A stretch of DNA of 64,000 bases from Bizionia paragorgiae (GTDB lineage Bacteria > Bacteroidota > Bacteroidia > Flavobacteriales > Flavobacteriaceae), in assembly GCF_900107625.1 (NCBI RefSeq), contig NZ_FNQK01000007.1, positions 118,804-182,803 of the forward strand, in the 5' to 3' direction. The notes beneath the pieces were generated by a model. It ran no database searches, was not told the origin of the DNA, and saw nothing but the letters and a program-made list of their open reading frames with translations. Both the position numbers and the translations under genes were made by a program. Positions 51,801-62,276 of the stretch are shown here, in pieces. How positions within the stretch are numbered: the first letter of the stretch is position 1; each line of letters starts with the position of its first letter.

Positions 51801-54397
51801 TTTTTGCTGCCGATAAAGAAAATTATACCGTTGGTGAAACTGCCAAAATCACCTTTCCGTCAGGCACTGCTGGTCGTGCATTAGTGAGTATTGAAAATGG
51901 TACCGAAGTGTTAGACCATATATGGGTTGAAACCTCTAAAGGTGAAACCGTTGTCGATATACCTATTACCAAAAACATGACTCCTAATGTATTTGTAAAC
52001 ATTTCTTTATTACAACCACATGCTACAACAGCGAACGATTTACCTTTACGATTATATGGCGTTATCCCTCTTTTGGTAGAAGACAAGAACACGAAACTTG
52101 AACCGGAAATAAAAATGCCTGACGTCTTGCGTCCAGAAGAAGAGTTTAGCATAACCGTTTCAGAAAAAAATGACAAAGCAATGACTTACACTATTGCCGT
52201 TGTTGAAGAAGGCCTTCTAGATCTAACGCGATTTAAAACGCCAAACGCATGGGATGCTTTTTATGCCCGCGAAGCATTAGGTGTAAAGACTTGGGATGTA
52301 TTTGATGATGTAGTAGGTGCTTATAGTGGTAGTATAGAACAAATTTTCGCCATCGGAGGAGATGGTAACGCTGCTGCCGGAAAAGCAAAAAAAGCCAATC
52401 GATTTAAACCTGTTGTTACTGTTTTAGGTCCATTTAGCTTAAAAGCCAATAGTAAAAAAACACATACTATTAAAATGCCGAATTATATTGGCGCCGTGCG
52501 CACCATGGTAGTAGCTGGAAATACTGCAGATGAAGCTTATGGTAGTGCAGAAAAATCTGTTGAAGTAAAAAAACCACTAATGGTTCTAGCTTCTTTACCA
52601 AGAAAGTTAAGCCCAGGTGAAAAAGTAACGCTTCCGGTAACCGTTTTCGCAATGGAACCTCGCGTAAAAAATGTAACTTTAAAACTTAAACTAAGTGACG
52701 GCATTACAGCGACTAGTGACACTTCAAAAACAATACACTTTGACAAGCCTGATGAGAAAATGGCTTATTTTGAATTGGATGTTAGTAAGGCTAATGGATT
52801 AAATACGGTTGAAGTTATAGCGACTGGAAATGGAGAAACAGCAATTTACAACGTGGAAATAGACGTTGTAAACCCGAACCCTATAACTTCTAAAGTTATA
52901 GATCAAACCTTAGAAAAAGGCACTTCAGAGACCTTAAATTTCGACACATTTGGCGTAACAGGATCCAATTTTGCAAGCGTAGAATTCTCAACGATGCCAC
53001 CAATGGATTTTACACGCCGTTTACAATTTTTAATGCAATACCCGCACGGGTGTTTAGAGCAAACGACCTCTGCTGTATTCCCACAATTGTATTTAAATTC
53101 TATTTTCGATTTGCCATTAAAAAAGAAACAAGAACTCGAGTCTAATATCAAAAAAGCCATCAAACGCTTAGGAAATTTCCAACGTCCAAATGGCGGTATG
53201 AGTTATTGGTTAGGAGAGAATCACGTTAACGATTGGAGCACAAGTTATGCGGGACACTTTATGATAGAAGCTGAAAAACAAGGATACGTTCTCCCAATTA
53301 CCTTTAAAAGTAATTGGTTAAAATACCAAAAAGAAACAGCAAGAAACTGGAGACCGAGCTATAAAACTTACAATAGTGATTTAGCACAGGCGTACCGACT
53401 ATACACTTTGGCTTTAGCGGGGAGTGCCGACTTAAGCGCAATGAACCGCCTTAAAGAATTCACAGAACTTTCTAACGAAGCCAAATGGAGATTAGCAGCA
53501 GCCTATGCTCTAGCGGGGCAAAACGAAGCTAGTAACGCTATTGCTAAAACGGCTAATATTGAATTCGAATCACCAAGGTATAATTATTACACTTATGGAT
53601 CGGTAGATAGAAACCGTGCGATGGCCCTAGAAACCATGGTTATAACTCAAGACAAGAGAATGCATAGTTTAGCAAAAACTCTCGCTAAAAACCTATCTAG
53701 CGACCGCTGGATGAGCACACAAACCACAGCTTACAGCTTGTTAGCGCTTTCAAAAATGGTTAAAGCTAATGGAGGGAAATCGTTAGATATTATCTATACT
53801 ATTAATGGAAAAACGGAAACCATAAAAACAAACAGCGCTATTGCTCAACGCGAACTCAAAGTGAATTCCGGAACCCAAAAATTAAGCTTTACAAACAATC
53901 AAGATAATGTGGTTTATATTCGCGTTTTAAATTCTGGAAAATTACCATTAGGTGACGAACATAAGGAGCAACGTGGTTTAAGTGTTGGAATTGTCTATAA
54001 AGACTTAAAAGGAAACCCTGTTACAATCGACAAATTAAAACAAGGTGACGATTTTATGGCTACAGTGACCGTAACGAACCTTAAGCACGAAAAGGTTAAC
54101 GACATTGCATTAACACAAATATTTCCTTCGGGATGGGAGATTGTTAACACACGATTTACAGCTTTCGGAAATAGCATAACAAGTCAAGCGCGTTACACCG
54201 ATGTTCGTGACGACCGAGTTAATTTCTATTTCGATTTACACAAAAAAGGAAATTCTCAAGACACCAAAACATTTAATGTATTGCTTAATGCGTCCTATTT
54301 AGGCACCTACTATCTACCAGGCATCCAAGCAGAGGCCATGTACGACAATGAGTTTCTTGTCCGCGGAACGGGACAGTGGATTTCGGTAGAAAAATAA
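48818..54397 (+). CDS. Bacterial alpha-2-macroglobulin lipoprotein
   Basis: An 1859-residue lipoprotein with signal ending LFSC (Cys19). A series of MG beta-sandwich domains makes up the N-terminal two thirds, including the MG2 region RGLKGYIYGERGVWRPGDSLYLSF near residue 628 and the bait-region part near 1000-1130. The A2M region follows near 1190-1290. The thioester motif Gly-Cys-Leu-Glu-Gln is intact, with Cys1412, inside an alpha-alpha toroid (about 1400-1650). Such proteins trap foreign proteases in the periplasm. An insert rich in Asn, Tyr and Glu sits near 450-515. The 1C-type penicillin-binding protein gene follows 46 bases downstream, the classical pair. Confidence 0.93.
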   Translation: MSIKSIFSFILCVTILFSCKKDPVETDNLFKFRDYISYTTSGRISASSPIKVSLSNPVDGWEMDKELPDAIFSIQPHVQGQLIANNTRAFSFIPDETLEADTEYTVTVSLKKIYGTLPKAFNSYTFKFKTIAPNFNIVTNQLQSYSKEWQYLLGVVKSADYISLEQAKQLIKAYQDKKQLQLEWNELSEPAKQFEFKIDSIHRKIDDTHIKVSWDGKAITADTKGENTVAIPGINNFIITKIDVIQEPEQYLSINFSDPLKKQQNFDGLITIQNSKNPKYSVDGNILKAYPSTKINGNVQVDIFQGITNTYGYKLKQPFSELISFEEVKPEIRLVNSGVILPNSEQLKFNFEAVNLKAVDIRVIKIFEDNVLQFLQDNNLHDNNSYAIRQVGRRVAKKTITLLQEGEPNTGKWKTYSVDLSTLFKSSPGAIYRVEVSFKKNYSLYDCAVNRNITNVENNENYFEDEYYEDDTSIYNELSPEEENLREENYWDNLTYNYRSNNYNWNERNNPCHDAYYNQNREVAQNLIASNLGVIVKKGANNNYLFAVTNLLNTQVEPNALVTLYNFQQQEITSKKTNTNGIATIDTKSRAAFAVITKGNNTTYVKLDDGNSLSLSKFDVSGNQLQRGLKGYIYGERGVWRPGDSLYLSFILDDNANKLPKGHPVKMEVTDPNGKLVYKNSSSHPVNSFYTFTVPTSTESKTGNWNAKVSVGGAHFYKPLKVETVKPNRLKLKVDFTDAILTSRKPLNGTLQVNWLHGAPAKQVKAEIKAKFSNAYQPFPKYKKYTFSDPSRRFSSEEISIFESQVNADGFAKIDNTLAIGKNAPGMLNVQFLARAFENGGDFSMDAFTKKYAPYASFVGLQSPEGKAYGSYFTDQNHTFDIITVDNQGQPIQQNNLEVKVYKVEWRWWWNSSEDNLSKYTTSAYHKPFMETVVNTDTNGKAQFKINVPEEESGRYLIRVSDPKNGHATGRTAYFYKNWWTKQPSADKEAAKMLVFAADKENYTVGETAKITFPSGTAGRALVSIENGTEVLDHIWVETSKGETVVDIPITKNMTPNVFVNISLLQPHATTANDLPLRLYGVIPLLVEDKNTKLEPEIKMPDVLRPEEEFSITVSEKNDKAMTYTIAVVEEGLLDLTRFKTPNAWDAFYAREALGVKTWDVFDDVVGAYSGSIEQIFAIGGDGNAAAGKAKKANRFKPVVTVLGPFSLKANSKKTHTIKMPNYIGAVRTMVVAGNTADEAYGSAEKSVEVKKPLMVLASLPRKLSPGEKVTLPVTVFAMEPRVKNVTLKLKLSDGITATSDTSKTIHFDKPDEKMAYFELDVSKANGLNTVEVIATGNGETAIYNVEIDVVNPNPITSKVIDQTLEKGTSETLNFDTFGVTGSNFASVEFSTMPPMDFTRRLQFLMQYPHGCLEQTTSAVFPQLYLNSIFDLPLKKKQELESNIKKAIKRLGNFQRPNGGMSYWLGENHVNDWSTSYAGHFMIEAEKQGYVLPITFKSNWLKYQKETARNWRPSYKTYNSDLAQAYRLYTLALAGSADLSAMNRLKEFTELSNEAKWRLAAAYALAGQNEASNAIAKTANIEFESPRYNYYTYGSVDRNRAMALETMVITQDKRMHSLAKTLAKNLSSDRWMSTQTTAYSLLALSKMVKANGGKSLDIIYTINGKTETIKTNSAIAQRELKVNSGTQKLSFTNNQDNVVYIRVLNSGKLPLGDEHKEQRGLSVGIVYKDLKGNPVTIDKLKQGDDFMATVTVTNLKHEKVNDIALTQIFPSGWEIVNTRFTAFGNSITSQARYTDVRDDRVNFYFDLHKKGNSQDTKTFNVLLNASYLGTYYLPGIQAEAMYDNEFLVRGTGQWISVEK

Positions 54398-54443
54398 TTT
54401 AGGACTACAACATTCAAATTACTGAACCCTATAGAAATACTAA

Positions 54444-56795
54444 ATGAAACGTATTATACTATATGTAAAAAGACACAAACTAAAAGTGGTAGTTATTGCT
54501 ACCCTTTTAGTGTCTTATTATTTCTGTTTACCCAGTCCTTTATTTAAAGACCCTACCGCTACAGTTATTACTAGCGCAACACACCAATTATTAGGAGCAA
54601 AAATAGCTAGCGACGGACAATGGCGTTTTCCAAAAAACGAAGAGGTCCCAGAAAAATTTAAAACCTGTATTATCAACTTTGAGGACGAGTATTTCTTTAA
54701 ACACCCCGGTTTTAATCCGATATCTATCGCGAAAGCACTCCGTCAGAACTTAAAGTCGGGTGGCGTGAAACGTGGCGGAAGCACCCTTACTCAGCAAGTC
54801 ATTAGACTTTCTCGTAAAGGGCAATCGCGAACGTATTTTGAGAAAGCTATAGAATTGATTTTGGCCACGCGATTAGAATTAAAATATAGCAAGGAAAGTA
54901 TTTTAGCCTTTTACGCAAGTTATGCACCATTTGGCGGAAATGTTGTAGGACTAGATGCCGCAGCATGGCGATACTTTAATAGGAGCGCCGAAGAACTATC
55001 TTGGGCAGAAAGCGCAACCTTAGCCGTTTTACCAAATGCACCAAGCTTAATCTATCCAGGGAAAAATCAGCAAACACTCTTAAACAAAAGAAACAGACTT
55101 TTAAAAAAACTTCGCGATAACAATACTATTGACAGTTTAACCTACACCCTATCTCTTGCGGAAAGTTTACCTCAAAAACCTTATCCGCTACCTCAAACAG
55201 CAGCACATCTCCTTCACAAAGCAGCAAAATTACACCCCGGAGAACGAATTGTAACCACACTAAATAGCAAGTATCAACAACAAACCAATACCATTGTTTC
55301 TAATCATTATAATGTATTAAAACAAAATGAAATTTATAACATCGCGGTTTTAATTTTAGATGTTCATTCACGTCAAGTTCTCACTTATGTCGGCAATTCT
55401 CCTACAGATAGAAAACATCAAAAAGATGTTGATATTATTGATAAACCGCGAAGTACTGGTAGTATTTTAAAACCCTTCTTGCATGCCGCTATTTTAGACG
55501 CGGGAGACATACTCCCTAATACACTAATTGCAGATGTACCCACAAACTTTGGGAATTACGTTCCTGAAAACTACAATAAAGAGTTTGACGGTGTTGTTCC
55601 TGCTAAACGAGCCTTGTCAAGATCGCTAAATATACCTTCGGTTTTAATGCTTCAAGATTATGGTTTAGATCGCTTTTATCATGACTTAAAAGCATTAAAA
55701 CTTCGAGACATTAAATACAATGCCAATCACTACGGACTCTCATTAATATTAGGAGGGGCAGAAAGTAGCTTGTGGGATTTATGTAAAAGCTACGCCAACC
55801 TATCCTCTACCTTAAATCACTTTAGCTCAAGCTCATCAGAATATTTTTCAAAAGAATTTAGCGAACCTACTTTTTTAGCTTCCAAAACCATTGATTTCGG
55901 AAAAAAATCGACGGAAAAAACAGTATTTGACGCTGCTTCTATTTACCTCACTTACGAAAGTTTAAAAGAGGTTAACCGCCCAGAGGGTAATGAAAGTTGG
56001 GAATTTTTTGATGATTCTAAGCAAATTGCATGGAAAACAGGAACGAGTTATGGGTTTAGAGACGCGTGGGCTATTGGCACAACTAAGGATTATGTGGTTG
56101 GAGTATGGGTTGGTAATGCCGATGGTGAAGGCCGCCCAGGATTAGTTGGAGTACAGGCCGCCGCACCTATACTCTTTGATGTCTTTGATATTTTACCTAA
56201 AAGCGAATGGTTTGACAAACCTTATGACGCCATGAAAGAAGTCGAAATATGTTCTATTAGCGGCCACCGCGCTTCACTAATTTGTCCGAAAACAGAATTA
56301 CATTTCATTCAAGAAAGCGGCCTTAAAACAAAGTCATGCCCCTACCATGTCACTATACATTTAGACGACAAAGAAGACTATCAGGTTAATAGCTCTTGCG
56401 AAGAATTAGATAAAATAAGACATGTACCCTGGTTTGTATTACCTCCTTTAATGGAATATTACTACAAAACTAAAAACCCCTTTTACAAATCGTTACCGCC
56501 ATTTAGAGCGGACTGCAATACAAACACTTTCGAGGCCATGCAGTTTATTTACCCAAATGAAACAGCAACCATTTTCCTCCCTAAAGACTTTAACGGAGAA
56601 GCAAACCCTTTAATTCTGAAAATTGCACATACCACCCCAGAAACTACAATTTATTGGTATTTAAATGAAACTTTTATAGGCGCAACTAAGGACATTCACG
56701 AAATAGCTACTTCACCTCAAGAAGGAACGCATACTGTTACAGCCGTAGACCTATTCGGTAACGAAATTAAAAGACAACTAAAAATAACTATTTAA
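54444..56795 (+). CDS. pbpC: Penicillin-binding protein 1C
   Basis: A 783-residue bifunctional peptidoglycan synthase. After an N-terminal membrane helix (about residues 13-28) comes the GT51 glycosyltransferase (about 60-220), with catalytic Glu80 in NFEDEYFFKHPGF and RGGSTLTQQVIRL. The transpeptidase domain (about 300-590) has Ser340-x-x-Lys343 in STGSILKPFL and KTG at 531-533. A C-terminal BiPBP_C domain (about 690-783) is typical of PBP1C. It repairs or inserts wall material, and with the upstream macroglobulin forms a pair thought to guard the wall at breaches. Confidence 0.94.
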   Translation: MKRIILYVKRHKLKVVVIATLLVSYYFCLPSPLFKDPTATVITSATHQLLGAKIASDGQWRFPKNEEVPEKFKTCIINFEDEYFFKHPGFNPISIAKALRQNLKSGGVKRGGSTLTQQVIRLSRKGQSRTYFEKAIELILATRLELKYSKESILAFYASYAPFGGNVVGLDAAAWRYFNRSAEELSWAESATLAVLPNAPSLIYPGKNQQTLLNKRNRLLKKLRDNNTIDSLTYTLSLAESLPQKPYPLPQTAAHLLHKAAKLHPGERIVTTLNSKYQQQTNTIVSNHYNVLKQNEIYNIAVLILDVHSRQVLTYVGNSPTDRKHQKDVDIIDKPRSTGSILKPFLHAAILDAGDILPNTLIADVPTNFGNYVPENYNKEFDGVVPAKRALSRSLNIPSVLMLQDYGLDRFYHDLKALKLRDIKYNANHYGLSLILGGAESSLWDLCKSYANLSSTLNHFSSSSSEYFSKEFSEPTFLASKTIDFGKKSTEKTVFDAASIYLTYESLKEVNRPEGNESWEFFDDSKQIAWKTGTSYGFRDAWAIGTTKDYVVGVWVGNADGEGRPGLVGVQAAAPILFDVFDILPKSEWFDKPYDAMKEVEICSISGHRASLICPKTELHFIQESGLKTKSCPYHVTIHLDDKEDYQVNSSCEELDKIRHVPWFVLPPLMEYYYKTKNPFYKSLPPFRADCNTNTFEAMQFIYPNETATIFLPKDFNGEANPLILKIAHTTPETTIYWYLNETFIGATKDIHEIATSPQEGTHTVTAVDLFGNEIKRQLKITI

Positions 56796-56962
56796 ACAAT
56801 TAACAATCAGTGGTTTAATAAAAAATCACTGGTGAATCTCACAATTCTTTTATCGATTAAAAAACACATTTCACCTATTCTTATTCATTGTCTGCAACAT
56901 TTAATATATCTTTAAGATTAAATTAGCAAATATTTAACTAATCAAACTAAATAAGTATCTAT

Positions 56963-59900
56963 ATGAAAAGAATTACGCTACTGTTGTTGTTTTTACTGTG
57001 TATAGGGGTTTCGCTTAATGCACAGACCTATATACAAGAGGATTTCAACACCACAATACCTACAACCTGGACCATTACCGATGGTGGTTCAGTAACCGGA
57101 GATACTTGGGCCTCAGGCTTACAAGGTGGAAACTCGTTAAACGGTACCAATGGTGCTTTTGTTGATGACGACGCCGCAGGATCGGGTGTTACACTTGAAG
57201 AAACACTTACTACACCCGTTTTCGACGCTTCAGGAGCAACTGCTCTGTTTTTAGATTTTAGTCAATATTTCAATTCGATAGGCGGTGTTTTTACTGCTGT
57301 TGAGGTATTTGACGGGACAAACTGGGTAGAGATTTTAAATCAAACTACAGATGTTGGATCTTATGCCACTCCTGATGAGCAGCATATTGACATTACACAA
57401 TACGCTAATGCATCTATGCAAGTACGATTCATATACAACGACCAAGGCAACTGGGGATGGTATTGGATGATTGACGATGTAATTATCTACAATGCTACTT
57501 GCCCTAACCCTAATGATTTCACATTAGTTATGGCAACCGCTACGGAAGCTGATTTTTCTTGGACTGCCGGGGGAACCGAAACAAACTGGGAAGTTGTTGT
57601 GCAACCTACCGGAACAGGAGTCCCTACTGGAAATGGTACAGCATCTACAGCTACTACTTACACAGAAAGCAACCTAAGTCCGCAAACAAACTACGAGGCG
57701 TTCTTAAGATCAGATTGTGGAGGTGATTTTAGTATTTGGGTTGGCCCAATTAATTTCACTACAGAATGTACTACGTTCACAGCACCATATACTCAAGATT
57801 TTGAAAATGCTGGAGCAATTCCTTTATGTTGGTCAATGAGTGGTGGTGAAGACTGGAAATTTAATGACGTACCAGGTGTTAACCATATTGGTGACAATGG
57901 TACGATTACAGGTACAACACCGTCTAACGGATATTTTGCATGGGTAGATGCTTCGGGATCTCATGACCCTGCTTTATTAACTACACCGTTTGTAGATGTA
58001 TCTACGTTAACAACACCTTCAATTTCATTTTACGAAATTAGTAATAATGAAGGCTTTGCAAACTCTGAATTAAATGTTGAGGTTTGGGATGGAGCTGCTT
58101 GGAACTTAATGGCAACATACAATACAAACACTAATGGTTGGGAAAAGAAAACTATCAATATAAGTACACTGAATATAACGGGAGATGTGCAAGCACGCTT
58201 TATATTTTCTGAGCCAGTTCCTGGTGATTTTTATGATGATATCGCTATAGACGACGTTACTTTTGATGAGTTACCAACATGTGTAAACCCTTCTAATATT
58301 ACATTTACAAACATCACATCTACATCAGCAGATATTGCGTGGATTTCTAACGGTATGGAAACAGAATGGGAAGTTACTATTCAACCTTTAGGTACTGGAG
58401 CTCCAACCGTAGATGGTGATTTAACAACCACAAACCCTTACCTAGCGACAGGATTAACACCTGCTACGCATTATGAAGTATATATACGATCTGTATGTGG
58501 ATTAGAAAAAAGTGATTGGGTTGGACCGTCGAACTTTACAACCGAATGTGCTTTATTCACAGCTCCGTATACTGAAAATTTTGAAAATTCAGGAGACATC
58601 CCTTTATGCTGGACAATGAGTGGTGGTGAAGATTGGAACTTTGACAATGACCCTGGGTTAAACCATATTGGAAACAATGGTGCTATGACAGGAAACACGA
58701 CTTCAGGAGGATATTTCGCATGGGCTGATGCCTCTGGAACAGACACTCCAGCGACTCTACAATCACCATTAGTCGACGTTTCCCCGCTTACTACTCCTGC
58801 TCTTTCATTCTTTCTTATTAGTCATAATGAAGGCGAAACCAATGCACAACTAGACGTAGAAGTATGGGATGGTGCTGCTTGGAACCCTATGGGAGTATAT
58901 AACACGAATACCAATGGATGGGAATTAATTATATTGGATATTAGCTCGTTAACCATTACTGGACCTGTTCAGGCACGATTTATATTTTCAGAAGTTATTA
59001 CACCTAGTGATTTCTATGACGATATTGCTATAGATGATGTCACTTTCGATAATCTACCAACTTGTGCTTCTGTAACACAGTTAACATCAAATAATCTATC
59101 ATTAACTTCTACAGAAGTATCTTGGACTGAAAATGGAACGGCAACGAGTTGGAATGTTGAATATGGTATACAAGGATTTACTCCTGGTGCAGGAACGACA
59201 ATCAACTCAACAACAAATCCAGCAGTTCTTACAGGATTAACTGCAGATACTCATTATGATTTTTATGTTCAAGCCGATTGTGGAACTGATGGTACCAGCA
59301 TATGGATTGGGCCTGGATCATTCTACACAGGATATTGTGAATCTATTCCGACAGATAACGATGGAACAGGTGTTGGCGATGTTACTCTTGCTTCAACAAC
59401 TTTCAATAGTAGTGGTGATGTGATGTATGAAGACCATACGTCTCCAGCAGTTTCTGTTTTTCAAGGTGTGAACACAAACCTTCAAATTACTTTTGAAACA
59501 GGTTACACATATAACACGTATGTTTGGATTGATTTTGATGACAACTTAGTATTTGATGCTTCTGAATTGGTTTACCAAGGGGAGTCAACAAACGCAAATC
59601 CAACGGTACTGGACGCTTCGTTTATCATGCCAGCGACAGCTGCTTTAGGGCAGCATAGAATGCGTATTGCAACTGCTGACTTTATGACAACTCCAGACCC
59701 TTGTTATAATGGATCTTATGGTGTAACATTAGATTTTACAGTAGACATCCAAATGTTAACTTGTACTCTACCAGAAGCAACTTTTACAATTGTTCCTGAT
59801 TGTACAGCAGAAGAAATAATGATTGACGTAGATCTTACCGATATTGGTGATGCTTCTACTATTACAATTTCTAATGACTTTGACGGATCGACAACAAATG

Positions 59901-62245
59901 TATCTACACCAGGTTTATATCCTGTAGGGCCTTTCCCTTTAAATCAAAACGTTAATGTTTATGTTACTAATGATCAAAACACAGACTGTGTAATAGGAAG
60001 TGGAACTTTAAACTTACCTGCTTGTGCACCGGACAATGATGATTGTTTAAATGCAACAAACTTCTTAGCAAATGCAGACGATACGTGTACTAATAGCATT
60101 TCAGGGACTCTGTTTGGAGCTACTACTTCGACTGAAGCAAATGCGTGTGGAGGCACACCAAACGATGATGTTTGGTTCACTTTTGAAGCTGTTTCAGAAA
60201 ATCAAGTTGCACAATTAAGCAACATAACTGGACCGACGTCTTTCCTTTCAATGGGAATATACGAAGGTACCGACTGCAACAACTTAACAAACATAGATTG
60301 TACAACTGCAGACGAATTAGCTCTTAATGGTCTAACAATAGGAAACACGTATTACATTAGAATTTTCACGTTTGCTGACAATGACTATCAAGATGTAGAT
60401 TTTGACTTATGTGTCTTTACAACACCACCTCCAATTACAACGAGTGTAGACACTTATACTGTTGAGGAATTAGTGAGCGACGTATTAGTTAACTCTCCTT
60501 GTTCTAATGTTTCTAATATTACTTGGTCTACAGGTACTAACTTTGGCTCGACAAATGGAATTGGATACTTTGATGCTAATGGTTCTAACTTCCCATTCTC
60601 AAGCGGTGTAGTTTTAACGACTGGTGATGTATTAAATGCACCTGGTCCTGAATCAGGAACCCTTATTGATGGTGATAATAACTGGCCAGGAGATGCTGAT
60701 TTAGAAGCAGAAATACCAGGTGTTAGTAGTCATAATGCTTCGGTTTTAGAATTTGACTTCGTACCATTTGCAGATGAAATGTCATTCGACTTTATTTTTG
60801 CGGCTGAAGAATATGGAACCTTCCAATGTAACTATTCTGATGCCTTTGCTTTCCTATTAACAGACATGGTAACTGGAGTAACTACAAATATTGCTGTTGT
60901 ACCAGGTACAACGACACCTATTTCGGTTTTTACTATTAGAGATAACACATATAATAATGGTTGTTCTTCTGAAAACCCAGCTCTATTTGGTGAGTATTAT
61001 GGACCAGGAGGATTACCTGCACTATCAAGCCCAACAAACTTTATAGGACGTACAGTGCCAATCACTGCATTCTCTAATGTGGTTCCTAATAGACAGTACC
61101 ACATTAAATTGGTAATCGCAGATGATGGTGATACCGCATTCGATTCTGCTGTATTCTTTGCAGCGAGTAGTTTCCAAATTGGTGAAATCGACCTAGGAGA
61201 AGATATTTTAATAGCTGATGGTAACGCAAACTGTGAAGGTGATGCTGTTACATTAGACATTGGTATTGAAATTCCAGACAATACAGTGGCTACCTGGTAC
61301 ACATTCGATTCTGGTATTCAAGATCCAATTGCAGGAGAAAACGGTTCAACATTAGATGTTACAGAAACTGGAACCTATATTGTAGAACTTGTATTTAATA
61401 ACAACTTCTCTTGTTTTGCAACTGACCAAATCACTGTGGAGTTCTTCCCTAAACCAATTGTTTCTGAATCTCCAACTATTTATAGCTGTGATGACGATGG
61501 TGATGGGATTGCAACATTCGATTTAACAACGAATGATTCAATAATAATTGGAACTCAAACGAACCTTGTTTTGAGTTACCACTTAACTCAAGATGAAGCA
61601 GAAACAAATAGTGCTGCTATTGCTAACCCTACAGCGTATGACTCGACAGCAGGAACTGTATTCGTAAGAGTTGAAGATGCGACAACGGGGTGCTACGAAA
61701 CAACCACGTTCGATTTAGCGATTGCAGATTCACCTGAAACGACTTTCAATCCTAATGTTGTATATGAAGTATGTCCTAATGCATCTACACCGATTACGGT
61801 AACAGCAACTGCAGTTAATTACAGTGCTTCTGAAGTGTCTATTAAATGGTACAACGAAGGTGTACTTATTCCAGGAGAAACAACCCTAACTTTAAATACA
61901 GTTTATACCCCAGGAATTTATACTATTGAAGTGACTTTTGAAGACTCTGGCTGTGTTGCTAGCGAAAATGTTGAAGTATACGAATTAACAACATGTGTTA
62001 TCCCTCAAGGTATTTCACCGAACGGCGATAACTTAAACGACAACTTCGATTTAAGTAGTTTTGATGTACAGAGTTTAGAGATCTTTAATAGATATGGAAC
62101 TAAAGTATATTCTAAGACAAACTATACAAACGAATGGTTTGGACAATCTAACGATGGTGATGAGTTACCAGTAGGAACCTACTACTATGTAATGAAATAC
62201 CAAGGCGGAAAAGTAAAAACAGCTTGGGTTTACATTAACAGATAA
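56963..62245 (+). CDS. T9SS type B adhesin with MAM-FN3 repeats and choice-of-anchor L domain
   Basis: A 1760-residue secreted protein with a signal peptide ending near LNAQT. Domains in order: a MAM/cleaved-adhesin-like domain (about 22-175), FN3 (178-265), two further MAM-like plus FN3 units (about 267-525 and 526-785), a GEVED domain (about 790-930), beta-rich spacer domains, a choice-of-anchor L domain (about 1160-1400, VVLTTGDVLNAPGPESGTL), Ig-like spacers and a gliding-motility-type C-terminal sorting domain (about 1675-1760, ISPNGDNLNDNFDLSS, IFNRYGTKVYS). That end sends it through type IX secretion to the cell surface. The PorP/SprF protein encoded next is needed for such type B substrates. 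A cell-surface adhesin is the likely role. Confidence 0.9.
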   Translation: MKRITLLLLFLLCIGVSLNAQTYIQEDFNTTIPTTWTITDGGSVTGDTWASGLQGGNSLNGTNGAFVDDDAAGSGVTLEETLTTPVFDASGATALFLDFSQYFNSIGGVFTAVEVFDGTNWVEILNQTTDVGSYATPDEQHIDITQYANASMQVRFIYNDQGNWGWYWMIDDVIIYNATCPNPNDFTLVMATATEADFSWTAGGTETNWEVVVQPTGTGVPTGNGTASTATTYTESNLSPQTNYEAFLRSDCGGDFSIWVGPINFTTECTTFTAPYTQDFENAGAIPLCWSMSGGEDWKFNDVPGVNHIGDNGTITGTTPSNGYFAWVDASGSHDPALLTTPFVDVSTLTTPSISFYEISNNEGFANSELNVEVWDGAAWNLMATYNTNTNGWEKKTINISTLNITGDVQARFIFSEPVPGDFYDDIAIDDVTFDELPTCVNPSNITFTNITSTSADIAWISNGMETEWEVTIQPLGTGAPTVDGDLTTTNPYLATGLTPATHYEVYIRSVCGLEKSDWVGPSNFTTECALFTAPYTENFENSGDIPLCWTMSGGEDWNFDNDPGLNHIGNNGAMTGNTTSGGYFAWADASGTDTPATLQSPLVDVSPLTTPALSFFLISHNEGETNAQLDVEVWDGAAWNPMGVYNTNTNGWELIILDISSLTITGPVQARFIFSEVITPSDFYDDIAIDDVTFDNLPTCASVTQLTSNNLSLTSTEVSWTENGTATSWNVEYGIQGFTPGAGTTINSTTNPAVLTGLTADTHYDFYVQADCGTDGTSIWIGPGSFYTGYCESIPTDNDGTGVGDVTLASTTFNSSGDVMYEDHTSPAVSVFQGVNTNLQITFETGYTYNTYVWIDFDDNLVFDASELVYQGESTNANPTVLDASFIMPATAALGQHRMRIATADFMTTPDPCYNGSYGVTLDFTVDIQMLTCTLPEATFTIVPDCTAEEIMIDVDLTDIGDASTITISNDFDGSTTNVSTPGLYPVGPFPLNQNVNVYVTNDQNTDCVIGSGTLNLPACAPDNDDCLNATNFLANADDTCTNSISGTLFGATTSTEANACGGTPNDDVWFTFEAVSENQVAQLSNITGPTSFLSMGIYEGTDCNNLTNIDCTTADELALNGLTIGNTYYIRIFTFADNDYQDVDFDLCVFTTPPPITTSVDTYTVEELVSDVLVNSPCSNVSNITWSTGTNFGSTNGIGYFDANGSNFPFSSGVVLTTGDVLNAPGPESGTLIDGDNNWPGDADLEAEIPGVSSHNASVLEFDFVPFADEMSFDFIFAAEEYGTFQCNYSDAFAFLLTDMVTGVTTNIAVVPGTTTPISVFTIRDNTYNNGCSSENPALFGEYYGPGGLPALSSPTNFIGRTVPITAFSNVVPNRQYHIKLVIADDGDTAFDSAVFFAASSFQIGEIDLGEDILIADGNANCEGDAVTLDIGIEIPDNTVATWYTFDSGIQDPIAGENGSTLDVTETGTYIVELVFNNNFSCFATDQITVEFFPKPIVSESPTIYSCDDDGDGIATFDLTTNDSIIIGTQTNLVLSYHLTQDEAETNSAAIANPTAYDSTAGTVFVRVEDATTGCYETTTFDLAIADSPETTFNPNVVYEVCPNASTPITVTATAVNYSASEVSIKWYNEGVLIPGETTLTLNTVYTPGIYTIEVTFEDSGCVASENVEVYELTTCVIPQGISPNGDNLNDNFDLSSFDVQSLEIFNRYGTKVYSKTNYTNEWFGQSNDGDELPVGTYYYVMKYQGGKVKTAWVYINR
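57768..59300 (+). repeat. Tandem duplication inside the adhesin gene
   Basis: Two consecutive units of about 780 bases (about 57768-58546 and 58547-59330) encode matching MAM-like plus FN3 segments. Paired landmarks are CTTFTAPYTQDFENAG against CALFTAPYTENFENSG and SMSGGEDW against TMSGGEDW. Nucleotide identity is clearly visible in parts, such as atgagtggtggtgaaga in both. Confidence 0.8.
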
Positions 62246-62276
62246 TAGCATTACAAACATCAACTAAAATAAAAGA

